Shown here: one piece after another, positions 26,284 to 35,872 of the stretch
How positions within the stretch are numbered: position 1 is the stretch's first letter
How the letters are laid out: every line of letters starts with the position of its first letter
The notes under the pieces: model-generated
What the model was told of the DNA's origin: nothing
The model's input: the letters and a program-made list of their open reading frames with translations, nothing else
The model's database searches: none
Translations under genes and position numbers: made by a program
Source: Planctomycetota bacterium
GTDB lineage: Bacteria > Planctomycetota > Planctomycetia > Planctomycetales > Planctomycetaceae
Length of the DNA stretch: 64,000 nucleotides
Assembly: GCA_003388505.1 (NCBI GenBank)
Contig: QQVO01000002.1
Location: 1 to 64,000 of the forward strand
Direction of reading: 5' to 3'

Positions 26284-28659
26284 TTGAAAACAGTCATGCT
26301 ACGTACGTACGTCGTTTCAGCGCTCCTCGCGGGACTTCAAGCGGTTTGCACAAACTTCGCCCGCGCGGAGGATGCGACAACCCCGGTCTCATTCAACCGG
26401 CAGATCCGGCCGATTCTCTCGGATTCCTGTTTCCCCTGTCACGGACCGGACGCGGACCATCGGGAGGCGGACTTGAGGCTCGACCGGGGGGAAGACGCCG
26501 TCGCCGCGCGGGGCGGGACGCCGGCGATTGTTCCCGGAAGCGTGGAACAGAGCGAAGTCTGGAGGCGGATTACCAGCGAGGACGAATCGTTGCGGATGCC
26601 GCCGGCCGAGTCCGGGAAAGAACTCTCGGCGGAGGAGATCGAACTCATCGGACAGTGGATTGCGGAGGGGAGTGAGTACGAACCGCACTGGTCATTCATC
26701 CCGCCGAAACGCCCGGAGGTTCCTCAGCACGGCGGCGGTTGGGCCCAAAACGACATCGATCGGTTCTTGTTAGCCCGTTGGGAGCCGGAGGGAGTCGGTC
26801 CGTCTCCGGATGCCGATCCCCGGACGCTCGTGCGGCGGGTTTGCCTTGATCTGACGGGACTTCCTCCGACGCGGGAACAGGTCGAGAGATTTCTGGAGGA
26901 CGACCAGCCGGGCGCATGGGGACGTCTCGTCGATCGACTTCTTGCGTCGCCCCGTTACGGGGAACGAGTGGCGTCCTACTGGCTCGATCTGGTCCGCTAC
27001 GCCAACAGCGTGGGATACCACGGCGACCAGGAGCATGCGATCGCGCCTTACCGGGACTGGGTGATTAAGGCATTCAACGACAACATGCCGTTTGACCAGT
27101 TCACCGTCGAGCAGCTTGCCGGCGATCTGCTGCCCGAGGCGACGACGAATCAGCTAATCGCGACCGGTTACAACCGCGTGCTGCAGACTTCCCACGAAGG
27201 GGGCGTGCAACAGGGGGAGTACCTGCACAAGTACGACGCCGATCGCATCCGCAACCTGAGCGGCGTGTGGATGGGGGCCACGCTGGGCTGCGCCGAATGT
27301 CACAACCATAAATACGACCCTTACACGCAGAAGGACTTTTACCGCCTGGTCGCTTTCTTCGCCGACGTGGATGACCTGCAGTCGTTCCGAGGGGGCGATA
27401 CGACACCGACCAAACGGGAACCGGAACGGGTCGTCCTCTCCCCGCTCGTGCAGGATGAAGTCGACCGGTTGAAGGCGGAACTGGAATCACTGGAAGCGGA
27501 GGCCGACCAAGCGGACAACTCAGCGAGGATTGAGGAACTCCGGACGCAAATCGAAAAGCTGGAATCGCAGACGCAGCGGACGATGGTTACCGAGCGGATC
27601 GAGCCGCGCGTCATTCGCGTGCTGGATCGCGGGGACTGGATGGACACCACCGGCGAGATCGTGGAGCCGGCCGTACCGGAATTCATGCCGCAGATCGAAA
27701 CGGGCGATCGCCGGGCGACGAGGCTCGACCTGGCCCGCTGGTTGACGTCGGCCGAGCATCCGCAGACGTCGCGCGTGTTTGTGAACCGGTTGTGGTATCT
27801 GCTGTTCGGGCGAGGGCTCTCCAGCAGTCTCGACGACAACGGCGCACAGGGCGCGTGGCCTGATCATCCGGAACTGCTCGATTGGCTGGCGGTTGAATTT
27901 GTGGAAAGCGGCTGGGACGTTGAGCACATGGTCCGGCTGATCGCGACGTCGCGGGCCTACCGGCAGTCGTCGCTGGTTTCCGAAGAGCAGAAGGCGGCCG
28001 ACCCGGAGAACCGGTTGTTCGCCCGTCAGTCGCGGCCACGAATTCCGGCGGAGATGGTGCGGGACAGCGCCCTGCAGGTGAGCGGCTTGCTCGTCGACCG
28101 GCTGGGAGGCGCGACGTCGCATCCGTATCAGCCGGCGGGATACTACAAGCCGCTCAACTTTCCCAAGCGAACCTACATCTGGGACAGCGACGAGAATCAG
28201 TTTCTGCGCGGCGTCTATGTCCACTGGCAGCGGCAGTACCTGCACCCGATGCTGCGTGCCTTCGACGCACCTTCGCGGGAGGAGTGCACGGCCCGCCGGC
28301 CCGTGAGCAATACGCCGCTGGCGGCGCTGGTGATGTTGAACGATCCCACGATGGTTGAAGCGGCCCGCGGCTTTGCGGAGCGGATTCTGCGGGAGGGCGG
28401 AACGTCGCCCGATGAGCGGATTGGCTGGGCCTGGCAAACGGCGCTCTCCCGTCCCCCGTCGGAGCAGGAATCGACGATTCTGCGGGAGCATGTCGACGCG
28501 CTGCGCAGCAAATTCGCAAACGATCCGTCTGCGGCCGGGAAACTCCTCGACGTCGGCATCACTCCGCCTGCGGACGACCTTGACCCGGTTGAACTGGCGA
28601 TCTGGACCGAGGCGGCCCGCGCGATTTTCAATGTGAGTGAGTTCATCACGCGGAACTGA
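26284..28659 (+). CDS. PSD1/DUF1549/DUF1553 cytochrome-like protein (orphan)
   Basis: About 791 residues; TTG 26284 or ATG 26296 are possible starts. A signal peptide precedes an N-terminal PSC1-type c-heme-like module with RPILSDSCFPCHGPD (CxxCH) and MPPAESGKELSAEE. DUF1549 follows (IDRFLLARWEPEG, LTGLPPT, ASPRYGERVASYWLDLVRYA), with a second CxxCH (LGCAECHNHKYDP), a short coiled coil (LKAELESLEAEADQ) and DUF1553 (FVNRLWYLLFGRGL, TSRAYRQSS). The family is abundant in planctomycetes and usually paired with DUF1501; function unknown. No DUF1501 gene follows here. Confidence 0.92.
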   Translation: MKTVMLRTYVVSALLAGLQAVCTNFARAEDATTPVSFNRQIRPILSDSCFPCHGPDADHREADLRLDRGEDAVAARGGTPAIVPGSVEQSEVWRRITSEDESLRMPPAESGKELSAEEIELIGQWIAEGSEYEPHWSFIPPKRPEVPQHGGGWAQNDIDRFLLARWEPEGVGPSPDADPRTLVRRVCLDLTGLPPTREQVERFLEDDQPGAWGRLVDRLLASPRYGERVASYWLDLVRYANSVGYHGDQEHAIAPYRDWVIKAFNDNMPFDQFTVEQLAGDLLPEATTNQLIATGYNRVLQTSHEGGVQQGEYLHKYDADRIRNLSGVWMGATLGCAECHNHKYDPYTQKDFYRLVAFFADVDDLQSFRGGDTTPTKREPERVVLSPLVQDEVDRLKAELESLEAEADQADNSARIEELRTQIEKLESQTQRTMVTERIEPRVIRVLDRGDWMDTTGEIVEPAVPEFMPQIETGDRRATRLDLARWLTSAEHPQTSRVFVNRLWYLLFGRGLSSSLDDNGAQGAWPDHPELLDWLAVEFVESGWDVEHMVRLIATSRAYRQSSLVSEEQKAADPENRLFARQSRPRIPAEMVRDSALQVSGLLVDRLGGATSHPYQPAGYYKPLNFPKRTYIWDSDENQFLRGVYVHWQRQYLHPMLRAFDAPSREECTARRPVSNTPLAALVMLNDPTMVEAARGFAERILREGGTSPDERIGWAWQTALSRPPSEQESTILREHVDALRSKFANDPSAAGKLLDVGITPPADDLDPVELAIWTEAARAIFNVSEFITRN

Positions 28660-28875
28660 AGTTGGGTGTGCCGGGAGTTCGGTGGCTGTTTGGCCAGGTA
28701 TTGTGCGTCTTCGGTGTGCGGTGAGCGCCGTGGCTGGTTGTTCGCCACCGGGGCCGTCGATGCTCTGCTGGTGTTGTCTGAGGCATTGACCGGTTTGACA
28801 CAGGAACGGACTCCTGATGTGATGCAATGCCGGCGTCGCGACCTGTCAACCGGATTGAACAGAGGAGGTTGTCCG

Positions 28876-30552
28876 ATGAACTGCCGCATCGGCCTGTTTG
28901 GCGCGTGCCTCGTCGTTGGTTTTACCCCCGTTCTGGGTCAGGGACCGGGCGTTGGCGAGTTGGACTTGGCGTTGGTGGACGACGTCTCCCCCCAGGCGCC
29001 GTTGCTTGACGGGATGGGGCGGCACAAGCATCCGGTGTCGACGGACAATGAACTGGCGCAGCGGTACTTCAACCAGGGAATGATCCTGGCATTCGGGTTC
29101 AACCATGCGGAAGCGGCCCGGTCGTTTCGGGCGGCCCAGCAGCTCGATCCCGATTGTGCGATGGCCTACTGGGGCGAAGCGTGGGTGCTCGGACCGAACA
29201 TCAACGCGCCGATGGACCCGGCGAACGTTGAGCCGGCATGGGAGGCGGTTCAGAAGGGGCTCGACCGCCTGGAGAGCGCCACGCCGCGCGAGGGCGATTA
29301 CCTCCGCGCTCTCGCCAGACGCTATTCACCCGAACCGGTGGACGACCGCAGCGAACTCGACCGCGCCTTCGCCGATGCGATGCAGGACGTGGCGGAGAAG
29401 TATCCCGAGGACTATGACGCTCAGATCGTCTACGTCGAATCGATCATGGATACGATGCCGTGGAAGTACTGGAACACGGACGGGACTCCGAAGGCTGAGA
29501 CGAAGGAGGCGTTGGCCGTTCTCGAGCGAGTCCTGACGCGGTACCCCGACCATCCCCAAGCCTGTCATCTCTACATTCACGCGGTGGAGGAATACCACCC
29601 CGAATGGGCGACCGCCTGCGCAGATCGGCTGGACGGACTCTGCCCGGGGGCGGGTCATCTGGTGCATATGCCTTCGCACATCTACATCCGCGTCGGCCGG
29701 TACGGGGACGCCGTCGACATCAACGAGATGGCCGTCGAGGCGGACGACGAGTATGCCGCCCAGTGTCATGCGCAAGGGCTGTACCCGGTGGCCTACATGC
29801 CACACAATCATCACTTCATCTGGTTCGCGGCGACGATGCAGGGACGCAGCGCGCGGGCCATGGAAGCGGCCTGCCACATGGCGGACCACGTCGACACCGA
29901 GCTGATGCGGGAGCCGGGCTATATCGTGCTGCAGCACTTCACGCTGATCCCGATTTACGCGGAAGTGCGATTCGGGGAATGGGACCTGCTGCTCGCCGAA
30001 CCGGAGCCGGACGAGGATTTGCTCTATCCGCGCGGCATCTGGCATTTCGGCCGCGGGATGGCGTTTCTGCGAAAAGGGGAGTCCGAGTCCGCTCGCAAGG
30101 AATTGGAGCGTCTCTCACAACTGGCGGCCGAGGAGTCGTTGGCTGACGAGTTTATCTGGGGAATCAACTCGGCGCAGCACCTGCTGCAGATCGCCGAGCA
30201 GGTTCTCTCCGGAGAGATCGCTGCGGCCGCCGGCGAGTTTGAGGAGGCGATTGCGCATCTGCAGCGTGCGGTGGAAATCGAGGATTCTCTCGTCTACGAA
30301 GAACCGCAGTCGTGGCATGCCCCCACGCGGCTGAACCTCGGCGCGATCCTCCTGGAAGCCGGCCGACCGGCCGATGCCGAACAGACGTTCCGGAAGGAAC
30401 TCGAGAAGTATCCGCAGAACGCCTGGGGCCTCTTCGGCCTGAAGCAGTCGCTGGACGCCCAGAACAAGACCGAGGAAGCAACCGAAGTTGGCGGAAAGTT
30501 CGCAGAGCAGTGGGAACACGCCGATGTGGAATTGCAGTCGGCGCGGTTTTGA
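28876..30552 (+). CDS. Exported TPR-repeat protein
   Basis: ATG 28876 is preceded by GAGGAGG and gives 558 residues; the frame is open further up but lacks a start signal. A signal peptide (CRIGLFGACLVVGFTPVLG) leads into helical tetratricopeptide repeats, e.g. AQRYFNQGMILAFGFNHAEA, AARSFRAAQQLDPDCAMAYW, and near the end APTRLNLGAILLEAGRPADA. Conserved family phrases include LCPGAGHLVHMPSHIYIRVG and the acidic DEYAAQCHAQG. Probably secreted or periplasmic and involved in protein contacts. The exact role is not recognised. Confidence 0.85.
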   Translation: MNCRIGLFGACLVVGFTPVLGQGPGVGELDLALVDDVSPQAPLLDGMGRHKHPVSTDNELAQRYFNQGMILAFGFNHAEAARSFRAAQQLDPDCAMAYWGEAWVLGPNINAPMDPANVEPAWEAVQKGLDRLESATPREGDYLRALARRYSPEPVDDRSELDRAFADAMQDVAEKYPEDYDAQIVYVESIMDTMPWKYWNTDGTPKAETKEALAVLERVLTRYPDHPQACHLYIHAVEEYHPEWATACADRLDGLCPGAGHLVHMPSHIYIRVGRYGDAVDINEMAVEADDEYAAQCHAQGLYPVAYMPHNHHFIWFAATMQGRSARAMEAACHMADHVDTELMREPGYIVLQHFTLIPIYAEVRFGEWDLLLAEPEPDEDLLYPRGIWHFGRGMAFLRKGESESARKELERLSQLAAEESLADEFIWGINSAQHLLQIAEQVLSGEIAAAAGEFEEAIAHLQRAVEIEDSLVYEEPQSWHAPTRLNLGAILLEAGRPADAEQTFRKELEKYPQNAWGLFGLKQSLDAQNKTEEATEVGGKFAEQWEHADVELQSARF

Positions 30553-30556
30553 AAAG

Positions 30557-30745
30557 TAGGGCCGGCTGTGCCGGCCGCCGCATTCTAAGTTGGCTGGTTA
30601 CAGATTCCGGCCGGCACAGCCGGCCCTACGGCTCTTGGCAGACGACAGCCCGACGGGTCCGCTTCGCGGACCGGTTGCGTTGTTTCACATTCGCGGTCCG
30701 CGGAGCGGACCGTACTTGCTTTCGGCCGGCAGAGCCGGCCCTACG
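30557..30745. repeat. Cluster of five REP-like palindromes
   Basis: Five perfect 7-bp palindromes with three-base loops lie within 190 nt: GGCCGGC-TGT (30560-30576), GGCCGGC-ACA (30609-30625), GGTCCGC-TTC (30656-30672), GGTCCGC-GGA (30695-30711) and GGCCGGC-AGA (30724-30740). Thus there are two stem families; the first is in opposite orientation to the second and fifth, as shown by the flanking TAGG and CCTACG. The last CTA is the complement of the rlmI stop codon. The cluster separates two convergent genes and may act as a bidirectional transcription barrier. Confidence 0.85.
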
Positions 30746-31952
30746 CCGTGACCCGGCAAATCAAGCACTTCAAATACGCGTTCTCCAGACACTGCACCGA
30801 GACCGGATGGTCGGCTGCCTGGCCGCGGGATTCGAGAATCTGGATCTTGCGGCCGGTCTCGGCGGCAACGCGGGCCAGGACCTGCTCGAAGTCTTCGCGT
30901 GAGACGAGACCGGAGCAACTGCAAGTGACCAGGATTCCGCCGGGTTTCAAGACCTGGACGGCGAGCCTGTTCAGGCTGAGATATCCGCGCAGGGCTCGCT
31001 CCAGTCCGCCTCGACTGCGGGCCATTTTGGGCGGATCGAGGATCACGCCGTCGAACTGTTCGCCTGCCTCGTGCAATTGCTCGAGTTTTGCGAAGGCGGC
31101 CGACTGTTCGAAACGCATCCGGTCGGCGAGGCTGTTGAGTTCGGCGTTGCGGCGTGCGAAATCGAGCGCGGGTTGAGACGAATCGACGCCGAGGACTTGC
31201 GTTGCCGACCCGTGCCGGAGCGCGTTCAGTCCGAAGCCGCCGCTGTAGCAGAAGAGGTCGAGCACACGGCCGCTCAAGTAACGGGCTGCGGCCAATCGGT
31301 TGTCGCGTTGATCGAAGTAGAAGCCCGTCTTCTGACCGGCGACGACATCCACGCCGTATTGCAGGCCGTGCTCCTCCACGAACAGCGGCAGCGGCGGCTC
31401 GGCGCCTGCGACAAGTCCGTCGGTGAGCGACAACCCTTCGGCTTCCGCCATCCCCTTTTCGGTCCGCCGCCAGATTCCCGCCGGTTGCAGTTGCTCTTGG
31501 AGCATTTTCACAAAGAGCGGCTCCCGTTCTGCCAGCGCCCGGCTGGTCCACTGCAGCAGAAGATGGTCTCCGTAGCGGTCCACGACCAGCCCGGACAGGC
31601 CGTCCGCCTCACTGAAGATCATCCGGCAGCCGCGCTGTTCGAGGCCGCCTTGAAACAGCGAGTTCCGGAGGTCGATCGCCGCCTTGATCCGCCCGGACCA
31701 GAAATCCTCATCGAGTCGCTGGTTCGCGTCCCACGTATAGAGACGCACCCGGATGTTGCTCTGCGGATTGAACAGACCGCGGGCGATGAATTCGCCCTCG
31801 TGCGTGGAGACGTTGACCTCGGCGCCGGCGGCCGGTTCGCCTTCAACGCGCTGAATCGCGCCGGCAAACACCCAGGGATGCCCGCTGAAAAACGGCAGGG
31901 CGCGCCGCCGTTTGATAACGACCCGCGCGAGGTCTGCATCCGAGGCGTTCAT
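30741..31952 (-). CDS. rlmI: RlmI-type rRNA (cytosine-C5) methyltransferase
   Basis: 403 residues. An N-terminal PUA domain (VVIKRRRALPFFSGHPWVFA) is followed by a Rossmann methyltransferase: GQKTGFYFDQRDNR, RVLDLFCYSGGFGLNAL (SAM motif I), VLGVDSSQPALD, FDGVILDPPKMARSRGGL (motif IV, DPPK) and GGILVTCSCSGLV with the catalytic cysteine region. This matches the YccW/RlmI family that methylates C1962 of 23S rRNA in E. coli. The TAG stop codon lies within the consensus of the last palindrome of the adjacent repeat cluster. Confidence 0.93.
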   Translation of the reverse strand: MNASDADLARVVIKRRRALPFFSGHPWVFAGAIQRVEGEPAAGAEVNVSTHEGEFIARGLFNPQSNIRVRLYTWDANQRLDEDFWSGRIKAAIDLRNSLFQGGLEQRGCRMIFSEADGLSGLVVDRYGDHLLLQWTSRALAEREPLFVKMLQEQLQPAGIWRRTEKGMAEAEGLSLTDGLVAGAEPPLPLFVEEHGLQYGVDVVAGQKTGFYFDQRDNRLAAARYLSGRVLDLFCYSGGFGLNALRHGSATQVLGVDSSQPALDFARRNAELNSLADRMRFEQSAAFAKLEQLHEAGEQFDGVILDPPKMARSRGGLERALRGYLSLNRLAVQVLKPGGILVTCSCSGLVSREDFEQVLARVAAETGRKIQILESRGQAADHPVSVQCLENAYLKCLICRVTA

Positions 31953-32011
31953 GATCGATCAAATCGCGCGAGAGGAAACATCGGCCGGATCGGGAGCGAC
32001 GGTTCAGGCCG

Positions 32012-32485
32012 TTACTCGCTCCGGGTCCCCGGCGCGTGAGCGGCTTCGACTTCCGCGACGTAGGCCAGCAGCCGGTCGCGCTCGGTCTTCAGGTGGCGCA
32101 CCCGCAACAGCGACCGTACGCGGGTCGTCAACTCCAGCCGGTGCACCGGTTTGGTGAGAAAATCATCCGCGCCGGCCGCAACCGCTTTTTCGATGTCGCC
32201 CATCTCCTTGAGGGCGGTGACCATCAAAACCGGCACGTCCCGCATCGCGTCATCCCGCTTGATCTGCTGGCAGACTTCGTACCCGCTCAGCCGCGGCATC
32301 ATGATGTCCAGCAGCACAAGATCCGGCAGATCCTCGCGCATCTTGTCGAGAGTGTCCTGCCCGTCGACCGCCATGCGAATCTCGTGTCCCTCGTCGGCGA
32401 GATAGGCCTCGAGCAGCTCGCGATTCTGCTGGTTGTCGTCAGCGATCAAGATGCGGCCCTGGCGGGCCGGTTCAGGGGCGGTCAT
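32012..32485 (-). CDS. Stand-alone response regulator receiver
   Basis: 157 residues, nearly all one receiver domain: RILIADDNQQN (acidic pocket D16-D17), LVLLDIMMPRLSGYEV with phosphoacceptor D60, VLMVTALK, DFLTKPV with K112. A short helical tail (RHLKTERDRLLAYVAEVEAA) follows, with no output domain. It likely signals by protein contact or works with a histidine kinase encoded elsewhere; none is in the window. Confidence 0.9.
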   Translation of the reverse strand: MTAPEPARQGRILIADDNQQNRELLEAYLADEGHEIRMAVDGQDTLDKMREDLPDLVLLDIMMPRLSGYEVCQQIKRDDAMRDVPVLMVTALKEMGDIEKAVAAGADDFLTKPVHRLELTTRVRSLLRVRHLKTERDRLLAYVAEVEAAHAPGTRSE

Positions 32486-32606
32486 GACGGGGTGGCGTCA
32501 GTGATGAAGACTCGAAAAACATGCCGCAACGAACGACGGCTTCAGACTGACAGTATACCGAACGCCCGCGATGAAAGTGAGCCACTCGCGAGCGACATCT
32601 CTGGTT

Positions 32607-33326
32607 CTACTGCGACGGCTCGCAGTAGGGGCAGGATCTGCGATAGACGATTTTGTGGCATTTCGGACACTCACGCGGGCCGTACAGGAGCGGCGGTTCC
32701 ATCTTGAACTGCTGGTAAATCAGGTAAACGAGAGTGAGAATCAGGATCGACGCCAGCGCGCTGGCGGCCGATTTTCCGTCGTCCCCCAGGCTCCTCAGCA
32801 TGTTCCACATCAGGAACGCGACACACAGCGCGTAGATGCCGATCACCCACCACTTGTTCCGGTTGAAGGCGGTCCGTTGAATCTGTGAGTTCACTTCTTC
32901 CGCGACATGCGACTCCAGCAGATCCTGCTTCTGGCGATTGACCTCGGCGACGTTGGGGGCGTCGACCGAGGTGAGAAGGCGGCGAACGCTGTCGACGACG
33001 CGGTAGGTGTCGTCGAAATCGAAATCGTGCTGATGGGCCCAGCGATTGCGAAACTCGCGCAGTTCGCTGACCAGGCTCCGCTCGTAATGCCCGAGATTGT
33101 TGCGGAACACGGAGTTCCACTGGTCCCACATCACCGTCAGCAGCGAGTGCGTGTCCCAGTTGATCGAATCTCCGCTGACGCGGTTGCGCCCGTCGCGGAA
33201 ACTGCCGGTGGCCGATCGGATCCAGTCGTCGCCGTAGGTTTCCTTCAGGCGGCGCTCCACGAACGGGGCCAGTCCGGACTGCAACTGGTCAAGCGCTTCT
33301 GTCACTCGTTCGTTGGATGTCGGCAC
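32607..33326 (-). CDS. Swt1-type HEPN protein with membrane anchor and zinc ribbon
   Basis: 239 residues. Residues ~1-125 resemble the Swt1 family HEPN domain: ALDQLQSGLAPFVERRLKE, WDTHSLLTVMWDQWNSVFRN, LVSELREFRNRWAHQHDF. The HEPN RX4H is R-NRWA-H. Two membrane helices follow (WWVIGIYALCVAFLMWNML and ASALASILILTLVYLIYQQF), then a C-terminal zinc ribbon CPKCHKIVYRRSCPYC. A membrane-tethered HEPN plus ribbon is uncommon; RNA binding or cleavage near the membrane is inferred only. Its neighbour is a Ycf46-like AAA ATPase on the same strand. Confidence 0.78.
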   Translation of the reverse strand: MPTSNERVTEALDQLQSGLAPFVERRLKETYGDDWIRSATGSFRDGRNRVSGDSINWDTHSLLTVMWDQWNSVFRNNLGHYERSLVSELREFRNRWAHQHDFDFDDTYRVVDSVRRLLTSVDAPNVAEVNRQKQDLLESHVAEEVNSQIQRTAFNRNKWWVIGIYALCVAFLMWNMLRSLGDDGKSAASALASILILTLVYLIYQQFKMEPPLLYGPRECPKCHKIVYRRSCPYCEPSQ

Positions 33327-33653
33327 GAGACGTCGTCAGGCTGTCGGTGAATCAGGGCGTATCAGAGACGAACGGGTCGCGCCTCGGAGGGGGTTGAGTC
33401 GCTGAGCAAGCGCGTGGCGCTATGTTAGCAATTCCGTGCGATCGTCACATTCCAGGTTTTCACCCCTCAAGGAGATTTTCGCAGCGACGGCCCGGTGGCA
33501 CGAAATCCGGGGCCCGCTTGCTCAAAGGCGTTCCGCGTGGTGTTCGCGTCGCCGGCCGGGATGGACCGTAACGCCGATTACCAGCAGCGCTCGCGGCGGC
33601 CCTCGTTGCGCTGGTCTGCGCCGGCGCGCCGATTCGCAGCGACACCGGCCGGG
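33327..33653. other. Intergenic region, nothing recognised
   Basis: 327 nt between the HEPN gene and the 3' end of the AAA gene. I see no convincing gene, hairpin terminator or repeat family member. Confidence 0.4.
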
Positions 33654-35645
33654 TCATCCCCCTTTGCCCATCCGGATGCGAGCGACCTTCGAGTAGCGAG
33701 CGCTCCCCTCCGCCGGGGGGATCATGCGGACCGTTGTCGGCAGCCATGCCGGTTTCTCCAGTTTCTCCTCGGGGAGTTCACTCAGCGGGGTCAGCGTCGG
33801 TTGGCGGCCGTCCTTGTAGACCTCCGGGTCGCACGGATTGAGGTATGTCCGCTTGCCTTCGATAAACTTCTGGATCAGATCGGCCAGTTCGCGGCTGATG
33901 CGGGTCCAGAGGACGATGCGGGGATCGTGCCGCAGCACGAGGCCGAACTCGCCTCCGGTCTCCATGTACTCCGCGAAGTCGTTTTCGATCGCCGCGAACG
34001 AAGCCGACTCGCGGTAGCGAACGTACTCGACGAACGCGGCGTCCAGCAGGCCGTGTTCGGCCAGTTCGCGCCATTTGTACTGCGGCCCGGTTGCGGCGCC
34101 GTCGGCGACGTCGGTCTCCCCGCGTCGCTCCTCGTCTTCCATGACCTGGATGACGCGGCTGTCGGGCGAGGCGGGGCGGCAGCGGGTCCGCGCCCATTCC
34201 CGCAGATCGAAGATCTTGTCTTCCATCGTGACCGAGAGCGGGACGGTCTGGTCCTTCGCCTCCAGCAGGTCTTTCTGCGCGAGCATCCGCCCCTGACTGT
34301 ACGATTCGATGACGGCCGAGTTGACGATCGTCTCAATCTCGGCGCCGCTGTAGCCTTCGGTCTCCGTAGCGAGTTCCTCGACGTCGAATTTTTCCGGTTT
34401 CCAGCCGCGCTTGGCGAGGTGGATGTTGAACACGGCCTTCCGCTCGTAGTAGTTCGGCAGGTCAACGAAGAACAGTTCGTCGAACCGGCCGCGGCGGAGG
34501 AGTTCGGGGGGGAGATGCGAGACGTTATTGGCGGTCGGGACCACGAAGACCGGCTCGGTATGCTCCTGCAGCCAAGTGAGAAAGCGGCCGAAGATGCGGG
34601 ACATGGTGGCGTCTGTCGCCGCTTCTTCATCGAAGCCGGCGAACGCCTTGTCGATTTCCTCCATCCACAGCACGCTCGGAGCGATCGTCTCCATCACCTG
34701 CAACACGTCGCGGAGATTCTGCTCCGAACTGCCCCGTTGCGATTCCAGCAGGTTTGACAGATCGAGACGGACCAGAGGGAACCCCAGGAGACGTGCGATC
34801 GCTTTCGCGCTGAGACTTTTCCCGCAGCCCTGCACGCCGACCAGCAGCACCCCCTTGGGATTGCTGATGCCGCGTTCCTGGGCGTCGAGACTGAACGCCT
34901 GGGCGCGGAGCGTGACCCACTCCTTGAGGCCTTCCAGCCCGCCGATATCAGAAAGCCCCTCGTCGAGATCGAAGAATTCGAGCAGATCGGAGCCTTGCAC
35001 CATGTGCCGTTTCTCGGCGACGAGGGCGGCGTAGACGTCGTCGGTCACCTCTTCCCGCCCTTGCAACGCGCGGGAAAACGCCTTTCGCGCCTCCTGGGCC
35101 GTCAACCCGAGGACCGCGTTCAGCAAGTGCTCCTCCTGCTTCGGATCAACCTCGACCGTCACCGGTCCGTCGCGCTCGGCGAGCACGGCCGAGAGTTCCT
35201 GGCGCATCTCCTCGAGTCCCGGGAGCGGCAACTCGATGATGGAAACGTCTTTCAGCAGCTCCAGCGGAACGTCATCAACGGGCGCCATCAACAGCAGAGT
35301 CTTGCGCTCCCGCCGCAACCGCGCCACCATGTCGCGCAGCTTGCGGACCACCTTGGGGTCGCTCAGAAACGGGTGCAGGTCCTTCAACAGGAACAGGTGG
35401 TCGGGCGGGTACTCTTCAACCTCTTCGAGAAACGCGAGTGGATCGGGCCGGCCGTCGCCGTTCGAGCGGAGCGCGGGCTGCGGACCGCTGGTGACGGACC
35501 ACACGACCAGTCCGCGTTCCAGTTCGAGCGCGAGGTCGGCCAGTTCGTTTTCCCAGCGTTCCTCTTCATAAGTGCGCAGGAGGAGGATCGCGTATTCCGA
35601 AAGGATCCGGGACCGCAGGTCGTCGAGCGATTCGGCAGTCGTCAT
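33654..35645 (-). CDS. Ycf46-like AAA+ ATPase
   Basis: 663 residues. The N-terminal 230 residues form a degenerate P-loop-like domain (LERGLVVWSVTSG, FLLKDLHPFLSDPKVV) typical of cyanobacterial/plastid Ycf46. A full AAA+ module follows: GVLLVGVQGCGKSLSAKAIA (Walker A 270-277), VLWMEEIDKAF (Walker B), arginine-finger region LPPELLRRGRFDELFFVDLP and sensor region GYSGAEIETIVNSAV. About 150 extra C-terminal residues (RYRESASFAAIENDFAEYME onward) go beyond the usual length. In cyanobacteria Ycf46 has been linked to CO2 uptake or photosynthesis; the role here is unknown. Confidence 0.9.
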   Translation of the reverse strand: MTTAESLDDLRSRILSEYAILLLRTYEEERWENELADLALELERGLVVWSVTSGPQPALRSNGDGRPDPLAFLEEVEEYPPDHLFLLKDLHPFLSDPKVVRKLRDMVARLRRERKTLLLMAPVDDVPLELLKDVSIIELPLPGLEEMRQELSAVLAERDGPVTVEVDPKQEEHLLNAVLGLTAQEARKAFSRALQGREEVTDDVYAALVAEKRHMVQGSDLLEFFDLDEGLSDIGGLEGLKEWVTLRAQAFSLDAQERGISNPKGVLLVGVQGCGKSLSAKAIARLLGFPLVRLDLSNLLESQRGSSEQNLRDVLQVMETIAPSVLWMEEIDKAFAGFDEEAATDATMSRIFGRFLTWLQEHTEPVFVVPTANNVSHLPPELLRRGRFDELFFVDLPNYYERKAVFNIHLAKRGWKPEKFDVEELATETEGYSGAEIETIVNSAVIESYSQGRMLAQKDLLEAKDQTVPLSVTMEDKIFDLREWARTRCRPASPDSRVIQVMEDEERRGETDVADGAATGPQYKWRELAEHGLLDAAFVEYVRYRESASFAAIENDFAEYMETGGEFGLVLRHDPRIVLWTRISRELADLIQKFIEGKRTYLNPCDPEVYKDGRQPTLTPLSELPEEKLEKPAWLPTTVRMIPPAEGSARYSKVARIRMGKGG

Positions 35646-35840
35646 GAACAGTCTCCTGCCCTGCCAGGGTTGTGTTTACGAGATGGCTGGACGGCGAATT
35701 CGCACGAAACCGTGCGGGATTCCTGCTTCCGTGAGAACCGCTCAGCCTGCAAACTCGGAATCGGCGGACCACTCATCTGTCATCGGTCTGTTCAAGATAC
35801 CGATTCTCCGACGTCGCACGAAGGGGAGCCTCGGTTTTCC

Positions 35841-35872
35841 GGCGAGCGGCCAGCGTCAGCCGGCCGCTCGCC
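35841..35872. repeat. REP-like palindrome (GGCGAGCGG family), copy 2
   Basis: GGCGAGCGGCC and GGCCGCTCGCC form a perfect 11-bp stem around a 10-nt loop with GCGTCAGC, the same core as at 10402-10440 and 62072-62098. The rest of the 35646-36219 gap shows no gene. Confidence 0.8.

Noticed and set aside
30557-30745. The palindrome cluster as a CRISPR array
   Set aside because: Units are only 17 nt, come in two stem types and both orientations, and spacing is irregular; no cas gene is near.
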